Assembly: GCF_030406665.1 (NCBI RefSeq)
Contig: NZ_CP129121.1
Location: 1,116,001-1,180,000, forward strand
Direction of reading: 5' to 3'
DNA: 64,000 nt
Origin: Halomonas halophila
Lineage (GTDB): Bacteria; Pseudomonadota; Gammaproteobacteria; Pseudomonadales; Halomonadaceae
Position numbers and translations under genes: made by a program. Of the stretch, positions 17,753 through 26,318 are shown one piece after another; the first letter of the stretch is position 1; each line of letters opens with the position of its first letter. Under the pieces are notes generated by a model that did no database searches, was not told the origin of the DNA, and saw nothing but the letters and a program-made list of their open reading frames with translations.

Positions 17753-18766
17753 ATGGGCTTGCTGATCGACGGCCAGTGGCACGACCAGTGGTATGACACC
17801 AAGGCGCACGGCGGCGAGTTCGTGCGCGAATCCGCCAAGCTGCGCGACTGGATCACGCCCGATGGTAGCCCCGGCCCCGACGGGCGCCCGGCGTGCGCCG
17901 CCCAGGCCGACCGCTACCATCTCTATGTGTCGCTGGCCTGTCCCTGGGCGCATCGCGTGCTGATCATGCGTCGCCTCAAGGGGCTCGAGCCGCTGGTCGG
18001 TGTCTCGCACACCAGCCCGCTGATGCTCGACCAGGGCTGGACCTATCATCGTGACGAAGGCTCGAGCGGCGATCCGCTCAACGGCGTCGACTTCCACCAT
18101 CAGCTCTATACCCTGACCGACCCGCACTATACCGGTCGGGTCACGGTGCCCGCGCTGTGGGACCGGCAGGAGGAGCGCATCGTCAGCAACGAGTCGGCGG
18201 ACCTGGTACGCATCTTCAATGACGCCTTCGACGGGCTGACCGGCAATCGACTGGACCTCTATCCGACGGATCTGCGCGAGACCATCGATGCCGTCAACGC
18301 CGACGTCTACGACCACGTCAACAACGGCGTCTACAAGGCCGGCTTCGCCACCGAGCAGGACGTGTACGAGCGCCACGTCGAGGCGCTGTTCGCCGCGCTC
18401 GACCGCTTGGAAACGCGGCTGTCCGAGTGGCGCTACCTGGCGGGAGAGTGGCTTACCGAGGCCGACATTCGCCTGTTCACCACCCTGGTGCGCTTCGACG
18501 CCGTCTATCACGGTCACTTCAAGTGCAACCTGCGCCGGATCGAGGACTACCCGAACCTCTCGAACTACGTGCGCGAGCTCTACCAATGGCCGGGGGTGGC
18601 CGAGACGGTGAACATGGATCATATCCAGCGCCACTATTACATGAGCCACAAGACCATCAACCCCAACGGCATCGTGCCGGCCGGACCGCTGCTCGGCCTC
18701 GAGCGTCCCCACGACCGTGAGCGTCTGCCGGGGCGCGGGATTCGCGATAAGGTCGGTAAGGCGTGA
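17753..18766 (+). CDS. yqjG: Glutathionyl-hydroquinone reductase (YqjG/Xi-class GST)
   Basis: A 337-residue Xi-class glutathione transferase. The catalytic Cys is C63 in SLACPWAHR, the same position as in E. coli YqjG, followed by VGVSHTSPLMLDQGWTY, VPALWDRQEERIVSNES and the C-terminal helical domain with SWIM-free TEADIRLFTTLVRFDAVY. These enzymes remove glutathione from glutathionylated hydroquinones, reducing them in the cytoplasm. It follows the YhaJ-like regulator by 127 nt, and its ribosome site lies within an inverted repeat. Confidence 0.93.
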   Translation: MGLLIDGQWHDQWYDTKAHGGEFVRESAKLRDWITPDGSPGPDGRPACAAQADRYHLYVSLACPWAHRVLIMRRLKGLEPLVGVSHTSPLMLDQGWTYHRDEGSSGDPLNGVDFHHQLYTLTDPHYTGRVTVPALWDRQEERIVSNESADLVRIFNDAFDGLTGNRLDLYPTDLRETIDAVNADVYDHVNNGVYKAGFATEQDVYERHVEALFAALDRLETRLSEWRYLAGEWLTEADIRLFTTLVRFDAVYHGHFKCNLRRIEDYPNLSNYVRELYQWPGVAETVNMDHIQRHYYMSHKTINPNGIVPAGPLLGLERPHDRERLPGRGIRDKVGKA

Positions 18767-18773
18767 GGAGAAG

Positions 18774-18801
18774 AGGAGTGAGGGGGGAGTGCCTCACTCC
18801 T
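18774..18801 (+). terminator. Stem-loop after yqjG
   Basis: AGGAGTGAGG (18774-18783) and CCTCACTCCT (18792-18801) form a 10-bp stem with an 8-nt loop just after the yqjG stop, followed by a pyrimidine-rich stretch. It lies between convergent genes. Confidence 0.55.
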
Positions 18802-18822
18802 TCCTCCTCACACCTCACTTCA

Positions 18823-19272
18823 TTACTGCTGTTTCGCCAACCATCTGTCCAGCGCGTTGGCGAATTCCCGGCGGTCGACGTCCGAGTAGCCCTTGGGTCC
18901 GCCGGTGTGCTCGCCGCTGGCACGTAACGTCTCCATGAAGTCCCGCATCTGAACCCGGGCGCGGATGTTGCTCTCGTTCAGCGCCTCGCCGCGGCTGGTC
19001 ATCACGCTGGCGCCGCGCTCGATGGCGGCCAGGGCCAGCGGCAGGTCGGAGGTGATCACCAGGTCACCCCTGGCCAGGCGGTCGACGATCTCGTCGTCGG
19101 CGGCGTCGAAGCCGTGGCTGACCGCCATGCCCTTGACCCACTTCGAGGGCGGCAGCGGCACCTGGTGGTTGGCGACGAAGGTGGTCGGGGTGGCGGTGCG
19201 TTCGGCGGCGCGCACGATGATCTCGCGGGCGATCCGCGGGCAGGCATCGGCGTCGACCCAAAGGTTCGGCAT
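18823..19272 (-). CDS. YaiI/YqxD family protein (DUF188)
   Basis: A 149-residue protein of the UPF0178/DUF188 family, with LWVDADACPRIAREIIVRAAERT at the N-terminus, GFDAADDEIVDRLARGDLVITSDLPLA in the middle, and the family end FANALDRWL. Family members are about 150 residues and adopt a PIN-like fold, hinting at nuclease activity, but no function is proven. The ATG at 19272 has AGGAG 5 nt upstream. Cytoplasmic. Confidence 0.88.
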   Translation of the reverse strand: MPNLWVDADACPRIAREIIVRAAERTATPTTFVANHQVPLPPSKWVKGMAVSHGFDAADDEIVDRLARGDLVITSDLPLALAAIERGASVMTSRGEALNESNIRARVQMRDFMETLRASGEHTGGPKGYSDVDRREFANALDRWLAKQQ

Positions 19273-19670
19273 GGGGGCTCCTGGAGGTAAGGCGGAAAAG
19301 GCTGGCCAGCCTGGGGCCGCGATGGTAGCATGCGCGCTTCCTCGCATGTGCTGACCCCACCATCATACTCAGCGCCGCTTCACGAATCGTGACTGCGACG
19401 CTCGCGAAGACGCCGGGCCAACCGCCCAACGCGTTCGGACTGTGAAGATGGAGCGCCGCCGAGAGTTCGCCACCCGGGCGAATTCGGCGCAGACGGTCGC
19501 CACGACGGTTCGCCTGCCATGGCGGGCTCGAACCGATGCCAGGTGCGACCGGCGTCCCCGACTCCGATGTTGACGACGACCTGCCTCGTGCAGGATCCCC
19601 GAGCGTATTACCGCGTCGGGGGCGCCACGATGTTTCTTGCCGGCGATGCCGGCCTACCAAGGTGTGATTC
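19273..19670 (+). promoter_or_regulatory. Long gene-free leader upstream of the DEAD-box helicase
   Basis: About 400 nt with no supportable gene between divergent yaiI and deaD. It has several G/C-rich inverted repeats, for example GAGTTCGCC opposing GGGCGAATTC near 19456-19492, and GCCGGC facing GCCGGC near 19639-19654 just before the start. AAGGTG lies before the ATG at 19671. In E. coli deaD also has a very long, structured leader involved in cold-shock control; the same may hold here (inference). Confidence 0.4.
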
Positions 19671-21380
19671 ATGACCTCGACTTCCGTCGCCTCGCCGAGT
19701 TTCGGCGATCTGGCCCTGCTGCCTGCCGTTCTCTCCGCCATCGAGACCCTCGGCTATCAGACCCCGTCTCCGATTCAGGCACAGACCATTCCGGCCCTGC
19801 TGGAAGGCCGCGACATGCTGGGCCAGGCCCAGACCGGTACCGGCAAGACCGCGGCCTTCGCCCTGCCGCTGCTCTCGCGCCTCGATCTCGACAAGCGCGC
19901 GCCCCAGGTGCTGGTGATGGCGCCGACCCGTGAGCTGGCCCAGCAGGTGGCCGTCTCCTTCACCAAGTATGGCCAGAACCTCAAGGGCCTGGAAGTCGCC
20001 ACCCTGTGCGGCGGCATGGAATATCGCGACCAGATGCAGGCCCTGCGTCGTGGCGCTCAGGTCGTGGTCGGCACCCCCGGCCGCATCATCGATCACCTGG
20101 ACCGCGGCAGCCTGAAGCTCGACGGCCTCTCCGCCCTGGTGCTGGACGAAGCCGACGAGATGCTGCGCATGGGCTTCATCGACGACGTCAAGCGCGTGGT
20201 CGCCGACACCCCGCAGGACGCCCAGCGCGTGTTCTTCTCCGCGACCCTGCCGACCGAGATCGAGCGCATCGTCAACCGCTACCTGGTCGAGCCGGTCAAG
20301 GTCGCCATCGAGTCCCGCACCACCACCGGCGAGAACATCGAGCAGCGTCGCGTGCGCATCGATGGCGGTGCCAAGCAGGAAGCGCTGGCGCGCATCCTCG
20401 AGGTCGAGCCGGTCGATGCCGCCATCGTCTTCGTCCGCACCCGGGCCGCCTGCACCACCCTGATGGAGCAGCTCTCCGCCCGTGGCGTCAACGTGGCCAG
20501 CCTGTCCGGTGACCTGGACCAGAGCCTGCGCGAGCGCACCATCACCCGCCTCAAGCGCGGCAAGGTCGACGTGCTGATCGCCACCGACGTGGCCGCCCGC
20601 GGTCTCGACGTGCCGCGCATCACCCATGTCATCAACTATGACCTGCCCCAGGATGCCGAGGCCTACACCCACCGCATCGGCCGTACCGGCCGTGCCGGCC
20701 GCAACGGCGTGGCGATCACCTTCGCCGGCAACCGCGAAGGCCGCAAGGTCGGCTGGCTGGAGCAGGCCACCGGCCAGAAGATGAGCGAGATGGACCTGCC
20801 CGACGAGGCCGCCATTCGCGCCCATCGTGATCAGGTCTTCCACCAGCGCGCCGTCGCCGCCGTCACCAAGGGCGCCGAGGAGCAGCGTGCGCTGATCGAG
20901 CAGCTGATCGGTGAAGGCTACGATCCGGTCGACCTGGCCTGCGCCTTCTCCGCCCTGGCGCGCGCCGACGAGGCGCCGATCGGCCGCCTCCAGGCGCCGC
21001 GCAAGGAGCGCAACGAGCGCCGCGACGGCAAGCCGGCCCGCCGCGAGAGCGGTCCCCGTGATCGTGCGCCGCGCGAAGGCATGACCCGCTACCGCGTGTC
21101 CGTGGGTCACAAGGACGGCGTCAAGCCCGGCCAGCTGGTCGGCGCCCTGGCCAACGAAGGCGGCATCGAGGGTAACCGCATTGGCCGGATCGACATCCGC
21201 AATGCATTTTCCGTCGTCGAGTTGCCGAACAACCTGCCGTCGAGCATCCTCGACAAGATGGGGCGCGCCCGGGTCGCGGGTCGTCCGCTGGAAATCAGCG
21301 AAGACCGCGCGCCTGCCGAGCGTGCGCCGCGCCGCCGCCGCGACGATGACGGTCCGGTGCCGCGTCGCGAACGCGCCTGA
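19671..21380 (+). CDS. deaD: DEAD-box RNA helicase, DeaD/CsdA type
   Basis: A 569-residue helicase. Motifs in order: Q motif (YQTPSPIQAQTIP), Walker A AQTGTGKT (residues 53-60), PTRELA, TPGRI, DEAD in VLDEADEMLRMGF, SATLP, then ATDVAARGLDVPRI and HRIGRTGRAGR. After residue ~460 a DbpA-type RNA-binding domain (RYRVSVGHKDGVKPGQLVGAL... AFSVVELP) and an Arg-rich basic tail follow. This arrangement is that of DeaD/CsdA, which remodels structured mRNA and helps ribosome assembly, mainly in the cold. Codon use is strongly biased, as in highly expressed genes. Confidence 0.93.
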   Translation: MTSTSVASPSFGDLALLPAVLSAIETLGYQTPSPIQAQTIPALLEGRDMLGQAQTGTGKTAAFALPLLSRLDLDKRAPQVLVMAPTRELAQQVAVSFTKYGQNLKGLEVATLCGGMEYRDQMQALRRGAQVVVGTPGRIIDHLDRGSLKLDGLSALVLDEADEMLRMGFIDDVKRVVADTPQDAQRVFFSATLPTEIERIVNRYLVEPVKVAIESRTTTGENIEQRRVRIDGGAKQEALARILEVEPVDAAIVFVRTRAACTTLMEQLSARGVNVASLSGDLDQSLRERTITRLKRGKVDVLIATDVAARGLDVPRITHVINYDLPQDAEAYTHRIGRTGRAGRNGVAITFAGNREGRKVGWLEQATGQKMSEMDLPDEAAIRAHRDQVFHQRAVAAVTKGAEEQRALIEQLIGEGYDPVDLACAFSALARADEAPIGRLQAPRKERNERRDGKPARRESGPRDRAPREGMTRYRVSVGHKDGVKPGQLVGALANEGGIEGNRIGRIDIRNAFSVVELPNNLPSSILDKMGRARVAGRPLEISEDRAPAERAPRRRRDDDGPVPRRERA

Positions 21381-21448
21381 GGCGATCTCGCTAGCGTGAG
21401 GCCTCGCTCCTGACGCAGGAGCGAGCGCCGCACGCACCGTCAAGCCGA

Positions 21449-21478
21449 GCAGGCCGGGGGAAACCCCGGCCTGCTCGT
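21449..21478 (+). terminator. Terminator hairpin after deaD
   Basis: GAGCAGGCCGGGG (21449-21461) and CCCCGGCCTGCTC (21466-21478) form a perfect 13-bp stem with a GAAA loop, followed by GTCGTTTG. It lies 69 nt after the deaD stop. Confidence 0.75.
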
Positions 21479-21539
21479 CGTTTGTCACCACCGATTCATC
21501 ACCGTATTGCCGGCATGCTTGCCGAGGGGGAGAGCGACG

Positions 21540-22529
21540 ATGTGGTCACGTTTGCCGTTTCGCCTGCGGGGCTATCTGATCACCATGATGGGGGTGCTGT
21601 TCCTGTCGCCGGATGCCCTGCTGGTCAAGGCCACCACGGTGGACATCGCCACTTTCATGTTCTGGCGCGGGCTGCTGCTCGGCCTCACCCTGCTGGGCCT
21701 CGCCTGGTGGCGCTACGGTCGTGAGCTGCCGGCGGCGGTGAAGGCCTGCGGCCCGGCGGCCTGGTGGTGCCCACTGGCCTTCGCCGGCAGTGCTTGGGCC
21801 TTCGTGATCGCCAACCGTCTCACCTCCGCCGGCAACGTGCTGGTAATGATGAACCTGGCGCCGCTGGTGGCCGCGCTGATCGGCTGGTGGGTCTTCGGCG
21901 AGCGGCTGCGCCGCCAGACCTGGGTGGTGATCGTGGTCTGCGTGGCCGGTGCCTGCCTGATGGCCAGCGGGGAGATCGGCGTCGGCAGCCCCCTGGGACT
22001 GGCCGTGGCGCTGATCGTGCCGCTGTGCATCGCCATCAACACCACCGTGGCCAGCGCTCAGAAGAGCCAGTCCCGACGCGGGGTCGATACCACGGTGATC
22101 CTGCCCCTGGGCTGCCTGGCCATGATGCTGCCTGGCGCGCTACTGGGGGGCGTGCAGCTGCCGTCGGCGGTGGACATGCAGTACCTGCTGGCGATGGGCG
22201 TGCTGCTGACGGTCGCCTACTTCGGCATCCAGACCGGGCCGCGCTACCTGCCGGGCGCCGAGGTCAGCCTGGTGATGCTGCTCGAGACCCTGGTCGGCAC
22301 CCTGCTGGTGTGGGTCTGGGTCGGTGAGGTGCCCACCGTGGCGGCCTTCATCGGTGGGGGCGTGATCGTGGCGGCGATGCTGATCAGCACCCTGCGGGAT
22401 CTGCGTCGCCAGCGCGAGAAGGTGGCCGCCGGGGCGCCGGATTCGCGGGAGCTCCTTGAGGAGGCCGCTGTCGAGCCCTCCGTGGGCTCGCTCGGCGAGG
22501 GGCAGGGAGAGGGCGCCGGGCCGCGTTGA
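21540..22529 (+). CDS. EamA/DMT-family permease
   Basis: A 329-residue inner-membrane protein with ten hydrophobic helices arranged as two EamA repeats (each about 130 residues), for example SAGNVLVMMNLAPLVAALIGWWVFGERL in the first and LPGAEVSLVMLLETLVGTLLVWVWVGE in the second. DMT carriers export amino acids, nucleosides or other metabolites; the substrate is unknown. The ATG at 21540 follows GGGGGAG by about 8 nt. The C-terminal 40 residues are polar and extend into the cytoplasm. Confidence 0.85.
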   Translation: MWSRLPFRLRGYLITMMGVLFLSPDALLVKATTVDIATFMFWRGLLLGLTLLGLAWWRYGRELPAAVKACGPAAWWCPLAFAGSAWAFVIANRLTSAGNVLVMMNLAPLVAALIGWWVFGERLRRQTWVVIVVCVAGACLMASGEIGVGSPLGLAVALIVPLCIAINTTVASAQKSQSRRGVDTTVILPLGCLAMMLPGALLGGVQLPSAVDMQYLLAMGVLLTVAYFGIQTGPRYLPGAEVSLVMLLETLVGTLLVWVWVGEVPTVAAFIGGGVIVAAMLISTLRDLRRQREKVAAGAPDSRELLEEAAVEPSVGSLGEGQGEGAGPR

Positions 22530-22592
22530 TCCCGGCCCAGCCACGTGGCGGAACGGCGGCCGGGCGAGAGGCCGCGGCGGGTCGACGAGCCC

Positions 22593-22609
22593 TCGAACTA
22601 TATGTTCGA
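22593..22609 (+). promoter_or_regulatory. Palindrome in the aldose dehydrogenase promoter region
   Basis: TCGAAC (22593-22598), TATAT, GTTCGA (22604-22609) is a perfect 6-bp inverted repeat 52-68 nt upstream of the sugar dehydrogenase start, in an A/T-richer stretch. It fits an operator for the LysR-type or GntR-type regulators of this locus, but no second copy was found. Confidence 0.35.
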
Positions 22610-22660
22610 CATTTGCTCTGATATGGTCCGCTCATCATCAGCCATCCGTCAGGAACCGCC

Positions 22661-23632
22661 ATGTCTTCGCTTTCCATCGGTCTCGTGGGTCTCGGCAAGA
22701 TCGCCCGGGACCAGCACCTGCCGGCCATCCAGGCCAACCCGAACCTGCGCCTGGTGGCCGGCGCCGACCCCACGGCCGGCATCGATGGCCTGCCGCACCA
22801 TGCCTCTCTCGAGGCGATGCTCGCCGCCGAGCCCGGCCTCGACGCCGTGGCGATCTGCACCCCGACCCACCTGCGCTACGCCCAGGCGCGCCTGGCGCTG
22901 GAGGCCGGCAAGCACGTGCTACTGGAGAAGCCGCCTGGGGCCACGCTCAGCGAGGTCGCGGCGCTGGTCGAGCTGGCCGAGCGTTGCCCGGGCACGCTGT
23001 TCGCCGCCTGGCACTCCCAGCAGGCCGGCGGCGTGGCCGCGGCGCGCGAATGGCTGGCCGAGCGCCGCATCGAGCGCGTCGCGATCGAGTGGAAGGAGGA
23101 CGTGCGCGTCTGGCATCCCGGCCAGAGCTGGCTGTGGGCGCCTGGCGGCATGGGCGTCTTCGACCCCGGCATCAACGCTCTCTCGGTGGCCACCCTGGTG
23201 CTGCCGCGGCCGTTCTTCCTGCGCCAGGCGACCCTCGAGGTGCCGGCCAACTGCCAGACGCCCATCGCCGCCCGGTTGGCCTTCATGGATGCCGACGAGG
23301 CGCCGATCGCCGCCGACTTCGATTTCCGCCAGACCGGCGAGGTGATCTGGGAGGTGCGCGTCGAGACCGACGCCGGCCGCCTGCGCCTGACTCACGGCGG
23401 CAATCGCCTGCTGATCGACGACGAGGTGGTGGTGGATGCGCCCACCGGCGACGGCAACGACGAGCCATCGCGGCTGGCCGCCATGGTCGGCCAGGAATAC
23501 GCCGGGCTCTACGCGCGCTTCGCCGAGCTGGCCGCCGCCGGTCGCTCCGAGGTGGACGTTGCGCCGCTGCGGCAGGTGGCCGATGCCTTCCTCTACGGGC
23601 GCAGGGAGAGCGTCGAAGCGTTCGAGGGCTGA
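22661..23632 (+). CDS. D-galactose/L-arabinose 1-dehydrogenase (Gfo/Idh/MocA family)
   Basis: A 323-residue NAD(P)-dependent dehydrogenase. The Rossmann motif GLVGLGKIA lies at residues 7-15 and the catalytic Lys is K90 in EKPPG. The stretch WKEDVRVWHPGQSWLWAPGGMGVFDPGINALS is nearly the same as in Pseudomonas fluorescens galactose dehydrogenase (Gal), as I recall it. Such enzymes oxidise D-galactose and L-arabinose at C1 to the lactone, the first step of the oxidative pathway completed by genes at 30-43 kb. Its 3' end overlaps the convergent LysR gene by 40 nt. Confidence 0.87.
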   Translation: MSSLSIGLVGLGKIARDQHLPAIQANPNLRLVAGADPTAGIDGLPHHASLEAMLAAEPGLDAVAICTPTHLRYAQARLALEAGKHVLLEKPPGATLSEVAALVELAERCPGTLFAAWHSQQAGGVAAAREWLAERRIERVAIEWKEDVRVWHPGQSWLWAPGGMGVFDPGINALSVATLVLPRPFFLRQATLEVPANCQTPIAARLAFMDADEAPIAADFDFRQTGEVIWEVRVETDAGRLRLTHGGNRLLIDDEVVVDAPTGDGNDEPSRLAAMVGQEYAGLYARFAELAAAGRSEVDVAPLRQVADAFLYGRRESVEAFEG

Positions 23633-24606
23633 GGTTCGGTCTGGAGTGAGCGTTGATGGGCCACCAGCTCGCGCAGGGTGCTCATCAGGGTCGCGGCACC
23701 GGGAGACAGGCGCCGGTCGCGCAGGCTTACCAGGCCGTAGGGCTGCACGCTCAGCGCCTCCTCGAAGGGCAGCCGACGGAAGCGCTGCGGCGCGCACAGC
23801 AGGTCGGCGGCCTCGCGGGTGGTCACGGTGAGGGTGTCCGACTTGTCGACCAGCGCCAGGGCCACCAGCACATCGGGGGTGTCGACGATCTGGCGCGGCG
23901 GTGCGACCCCGTGCTGCAGGAAGAGGCCGTCGACCCGCTGGCGCATCAGCGCCCCCGGGGGTTGCAGCGCCCAGGGATAGGCGGCCATCGCCTCCAGCGA
24001 CAGCGCGGACTGTCCGCTCAGCGGATGGCCCTCGCGGCACACGAAGCACAGCGCCTCCTCGCCGATCTCCTCGAACACGAAGCGCTCGGCCGGGAAGCCG
24101 GCGGGGACGCGAGTGATGGCGAAGTCGAGCTCGCCCTCCAGCAGCCGGGGGATCAGGTCCCGGCTGACCCCCACGTCGACGCCAATCTTGAGGCCGGGCA
24201 GGTCGCGATGCACCCGCTCGATGGCGCTGGTCAGCAGCGTCACCGCCGGCGCCATCACCGTGCCGACGGAGACCACCCCGGCATTGCCCGCCTCCAGGGC
24301 GTTGAGTTCCTCGCCGGCGTGCTGCAGCTGGGAGACGATGCCGCGGGCATGGCGGATCAGGCATTCGCCGTACCAGTTGGGCGTGAGCCCGCGAGGATGA
24401 CGTTCGAACAGCGCCACGCCGAGCTGCGTCTCCAGATCGCCGAGCAGCTTGGAGGCCGCCGGCTGGCTCATGCCGAGGCTCTCGGCGGCGCGATGCAGGT
24501 TGCGCTGCTCGTCGAGGGCGACGAACAGCTGCAGGTGGCGGAACTTTAGTCGAGCCCTCAGGAACCAGTCCGGTGGCAGGGCCTCGGGGGGATGCGTGGC
24601 CTTCAT
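23593..24606 (-). CDS. LysR-family regulator, GbpR-like
   Basis: A 337-residue LysR-type protein. The winged helix (residues ~20-80, LKFRHLQLFVALDEQRNLHRAAESLGMSQPAASKLLGDLETQLG) is followed by an effector-binding domain. The DNA-binding region and FERHPRGLTPNWYGECLIRHARGI are typical of the GbpR group, which controls sugar-binding protein and galactose/arabinose genes in Agrobacterium and Azospirillum. It lies between the aldose dehydrogenase and the epimerase/ABC genes, its likely targets. A sequence near its start (GATACACAAA on the minus strand, ~24615-24625) resembles AATACGCAAA upstream of araF, a possible shared site. Confidence 0.8.
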   Translation of the reverse strand: MKATHPPEALPPDWFLRARLKFRHLQLFVALDEQRNLHRAAESLGMSQPAASKLLGDLETQLGVALFERHPRGLTPNWYGECLIRHARGIVSQLQHAGEELNALEAGNAGVVSVGTVMAPAVTLLTSAIERVHRDLPGLKIGVDVGVSRDLIPRLLEGELDFAITRVPAGFPAERFVFEEIGEEALCFVCREGHPLSGQSALSLEAMAAYPWALQPPGALMRQRVDGLFLQHGVAPPRQIVDTPDVLVALALVDKSDTLTVTTREAADLLCAPQRFRRLPFEEALSVQPYGLVSLRDRRLSPGAATLMSTLRELVAHQRSLQTEPQPSNASTLSLRP

Positions 24607-24770
24607 GGTGCGATAACGCTTTGTGTATCAACCGTCATGGCGAACATTATTGGTCCTTGTCGGTCGGCCTTGCCTAGGGTGGCATCGAGGAGCGCCTCCT
24701 GCGTCTCCCCGCTGCGGTCGAGACCCGTTCTACCGCAATGTGCCGATCCTGATAAAGGGGACTTTCCGCT

Positions 24771-25994
24771 ATGTTCGACGCGACACGATGCCGGGCCTTC
24801 GTCGGGGCCGCCGGCTTGCTCATGATCGGTCATGGTGCCGCCATGGCCGACGAATCATCTCAACGAAGTGGGGAGAACATGCCGGATCATCAGCAGAAAA
24901 AGGGCGTTGAGGCCTCGTCGTTCGGCGCCTTGCCCGACGGCCGAGAGGTCACCCTGTATCGCCTCTCCAACGACCGCGGTCTGACGGTCGAGGTCATGAA
25001 CTACGGCGGCATCATCGTGTCACTGCGGGCGCCGGATCGGGAAGGCAAGGTCGAGGACATCGTGCTCGGCTTCGATCGCCTGGATGGCTACCTGTCCGAC
25101 GCCTATCGGCAGTTGAACCCCTATTTCGGCGCGCTGATCGGCCGCTATGGCAACCGCATCGACCAGGGGCGATTCACCCTGAACGGGGTGACTCACCAGC
25201 TGGCCACCAACGATGGGGACAATCACCTGCACGGCGGCCGGCAGGGCTTCGATCGCCGGCTGTGGGACGCCGAACCGTTCAGCGGCGAAGACGGCGAGGG
25301 CGTGATCCTGCGCACTGTCAGCGCGGACGGCGAGGAGGGCTACCCCGGGCGGCTCGATGCGACGGTCAGCTATACCCTGACCGACGCCAACGCCCTGGAG
25401 GTCCGCTATCGCGCCGAGACCGACCGGCCGACGCCGGTCAATCTGACACAGCACAGCTACTTCAATCTCGCCAGCGAGGGCGACCCCAGCATCCTCGATC
25501 ACGAGCTGACGATCCACGGCGATGCCTTCACCCCGGTCGACGCGACGCTGATCCCCACCGGCGAGATCCGCGACGTGGCGGACACGCCCTTCGACTTCCG
25601 CGGGCCGACGCCGATCGGCGCGCGCATCGGTGACGACCATCGCCAGCTCGAACGCGGCGGCGGCTACGATCACAACTTCGTGCTGGCCATGGACAGCGCT
25701 CCGCTGGAGGCACCGCGGCGCGCGGCCCGGGTCGTCGATCCCGGCAGCGGCCGCGTGCTCGAGATCGCCACTACCGAGCCCGGCCTGCAGTTCTATTCGG
25801 GAAATTTCCTCGACGGCAGCGTAACCGGCAAGGGCGGCGAGCCCTACGGCAAGCGTTCCGGCTTCGCGCTGGAGACCCAGCACTTTCCCGACTCGCCCAA
25901 TCAGCCGGGTTTCCCCTCGACGATCCTCGAGCCCGGCGAGACCTATCGCTCCTTGACGGTCTATCGCTTCTCGACCGACGCCGACGACGGCTGA
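24771..25994 (+). CDS. galM: Aldose 1-epimerase (mutarotase), exported form
   Basis: A 407-residue mutarotase with an N-terminal hydrophobic export signal (about residues 8-26, ending AAMA), so probably periplasmic, unlike E. coli GalM. Catalytic residues are visible: H154 in NHLHGG, H228 in NLTQHSYFNL, and the base E368 in ALETQHFPD. It interconverts alpha and beta anomers of hexoses and pentoses. Next to an arabinose-type ABC importer and a sugar 1-dehydrogenase, it would supply the anomer bound by the transporter. AAAGGGG precedes the start. Confidence 0.9.
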   Translation: MFDATRCRAFVGAAGLLMIGHGAAMADESSQRSGENMPDHQQKKGVEASSFGALPDGREVTLYRLSNDRGLTVEVMNYGGIIVSLRAPDREGKVEDIVLGFDRLDGYLSDAYRQLNPYFGALIGRYGNRIDQGRFTLNGVTHQLATNDGDNHLHGGRQGFDRRLWDAEPFSGEDGEGVILRTVSADGEEGYPGRLDATVSYTLTDANALEVRYRAETDRPTPVNLTQHSYFNLASEGDPSILDHELTIHGDAFTPVDATLIPTGEIRDVADTPFDFRGPTPIGARIGDDHRQLERGGGYDHNFVLAMDSAPLEAPRRAARVVDPGSGRVLEIATTEPGLQFYSGNFLDGSVTGKGGEPYGKRSGFALETQHFPDSPNQPGFPSTILEPGETYRSLTVYRFSTDADDG

Positions 25995-26018
25995 GATGAG
26001 CGCTGAGCAAGACCTGTG

Positions 26019-26046
26019 ACGCCGCCCTCGATGGGGCGGCGTTTTT
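26019..26046 (+). terminator. Rho-independent terminator after galM
   Basis: ACGCCGCCC (26019-26027), a 6-nt loop, GGGCGGCGT (26034-26042), then a run of T to 26046. A 9-bp G/C-rich stem followed by TTTTT is a textbook intrinsic terminator. The remaining ~270 nt to araF carry no gene and should hold its promoter. Confidence 0.85.
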
Positions 26047-26318
26047 CGTCCAAGGCCCCGGCACGGCGGCGCGACAGCAACTTTAGTCGTGGTGGCCGTT
26101 GTGCGACGACGGCGGTCGGTCGGCCTGCAAGGGTGCTTCTTCTCGTCGTGATAGCAAAGCGCATATCAATCGTACGGCGTTTGCGTATTAGAAGGTTATG
26201 CCGGGCGCTGGCTAGGGTGAACAGCGTCTTTCGACCGACTCGATATCCCACGACAACGCTCTCCAGCGACAGCCACTTCCAACAACAATGACCCCGGCAG
26301 GGGCGAAAGGAGCACGGC

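Noticed and set aside
19608..21491. A 627-codon minus-strand open frame antisense to deaD
   Set aside because: It is a shadow of strongly biased codons in deaD; all helicase motifs are on the plus strand.
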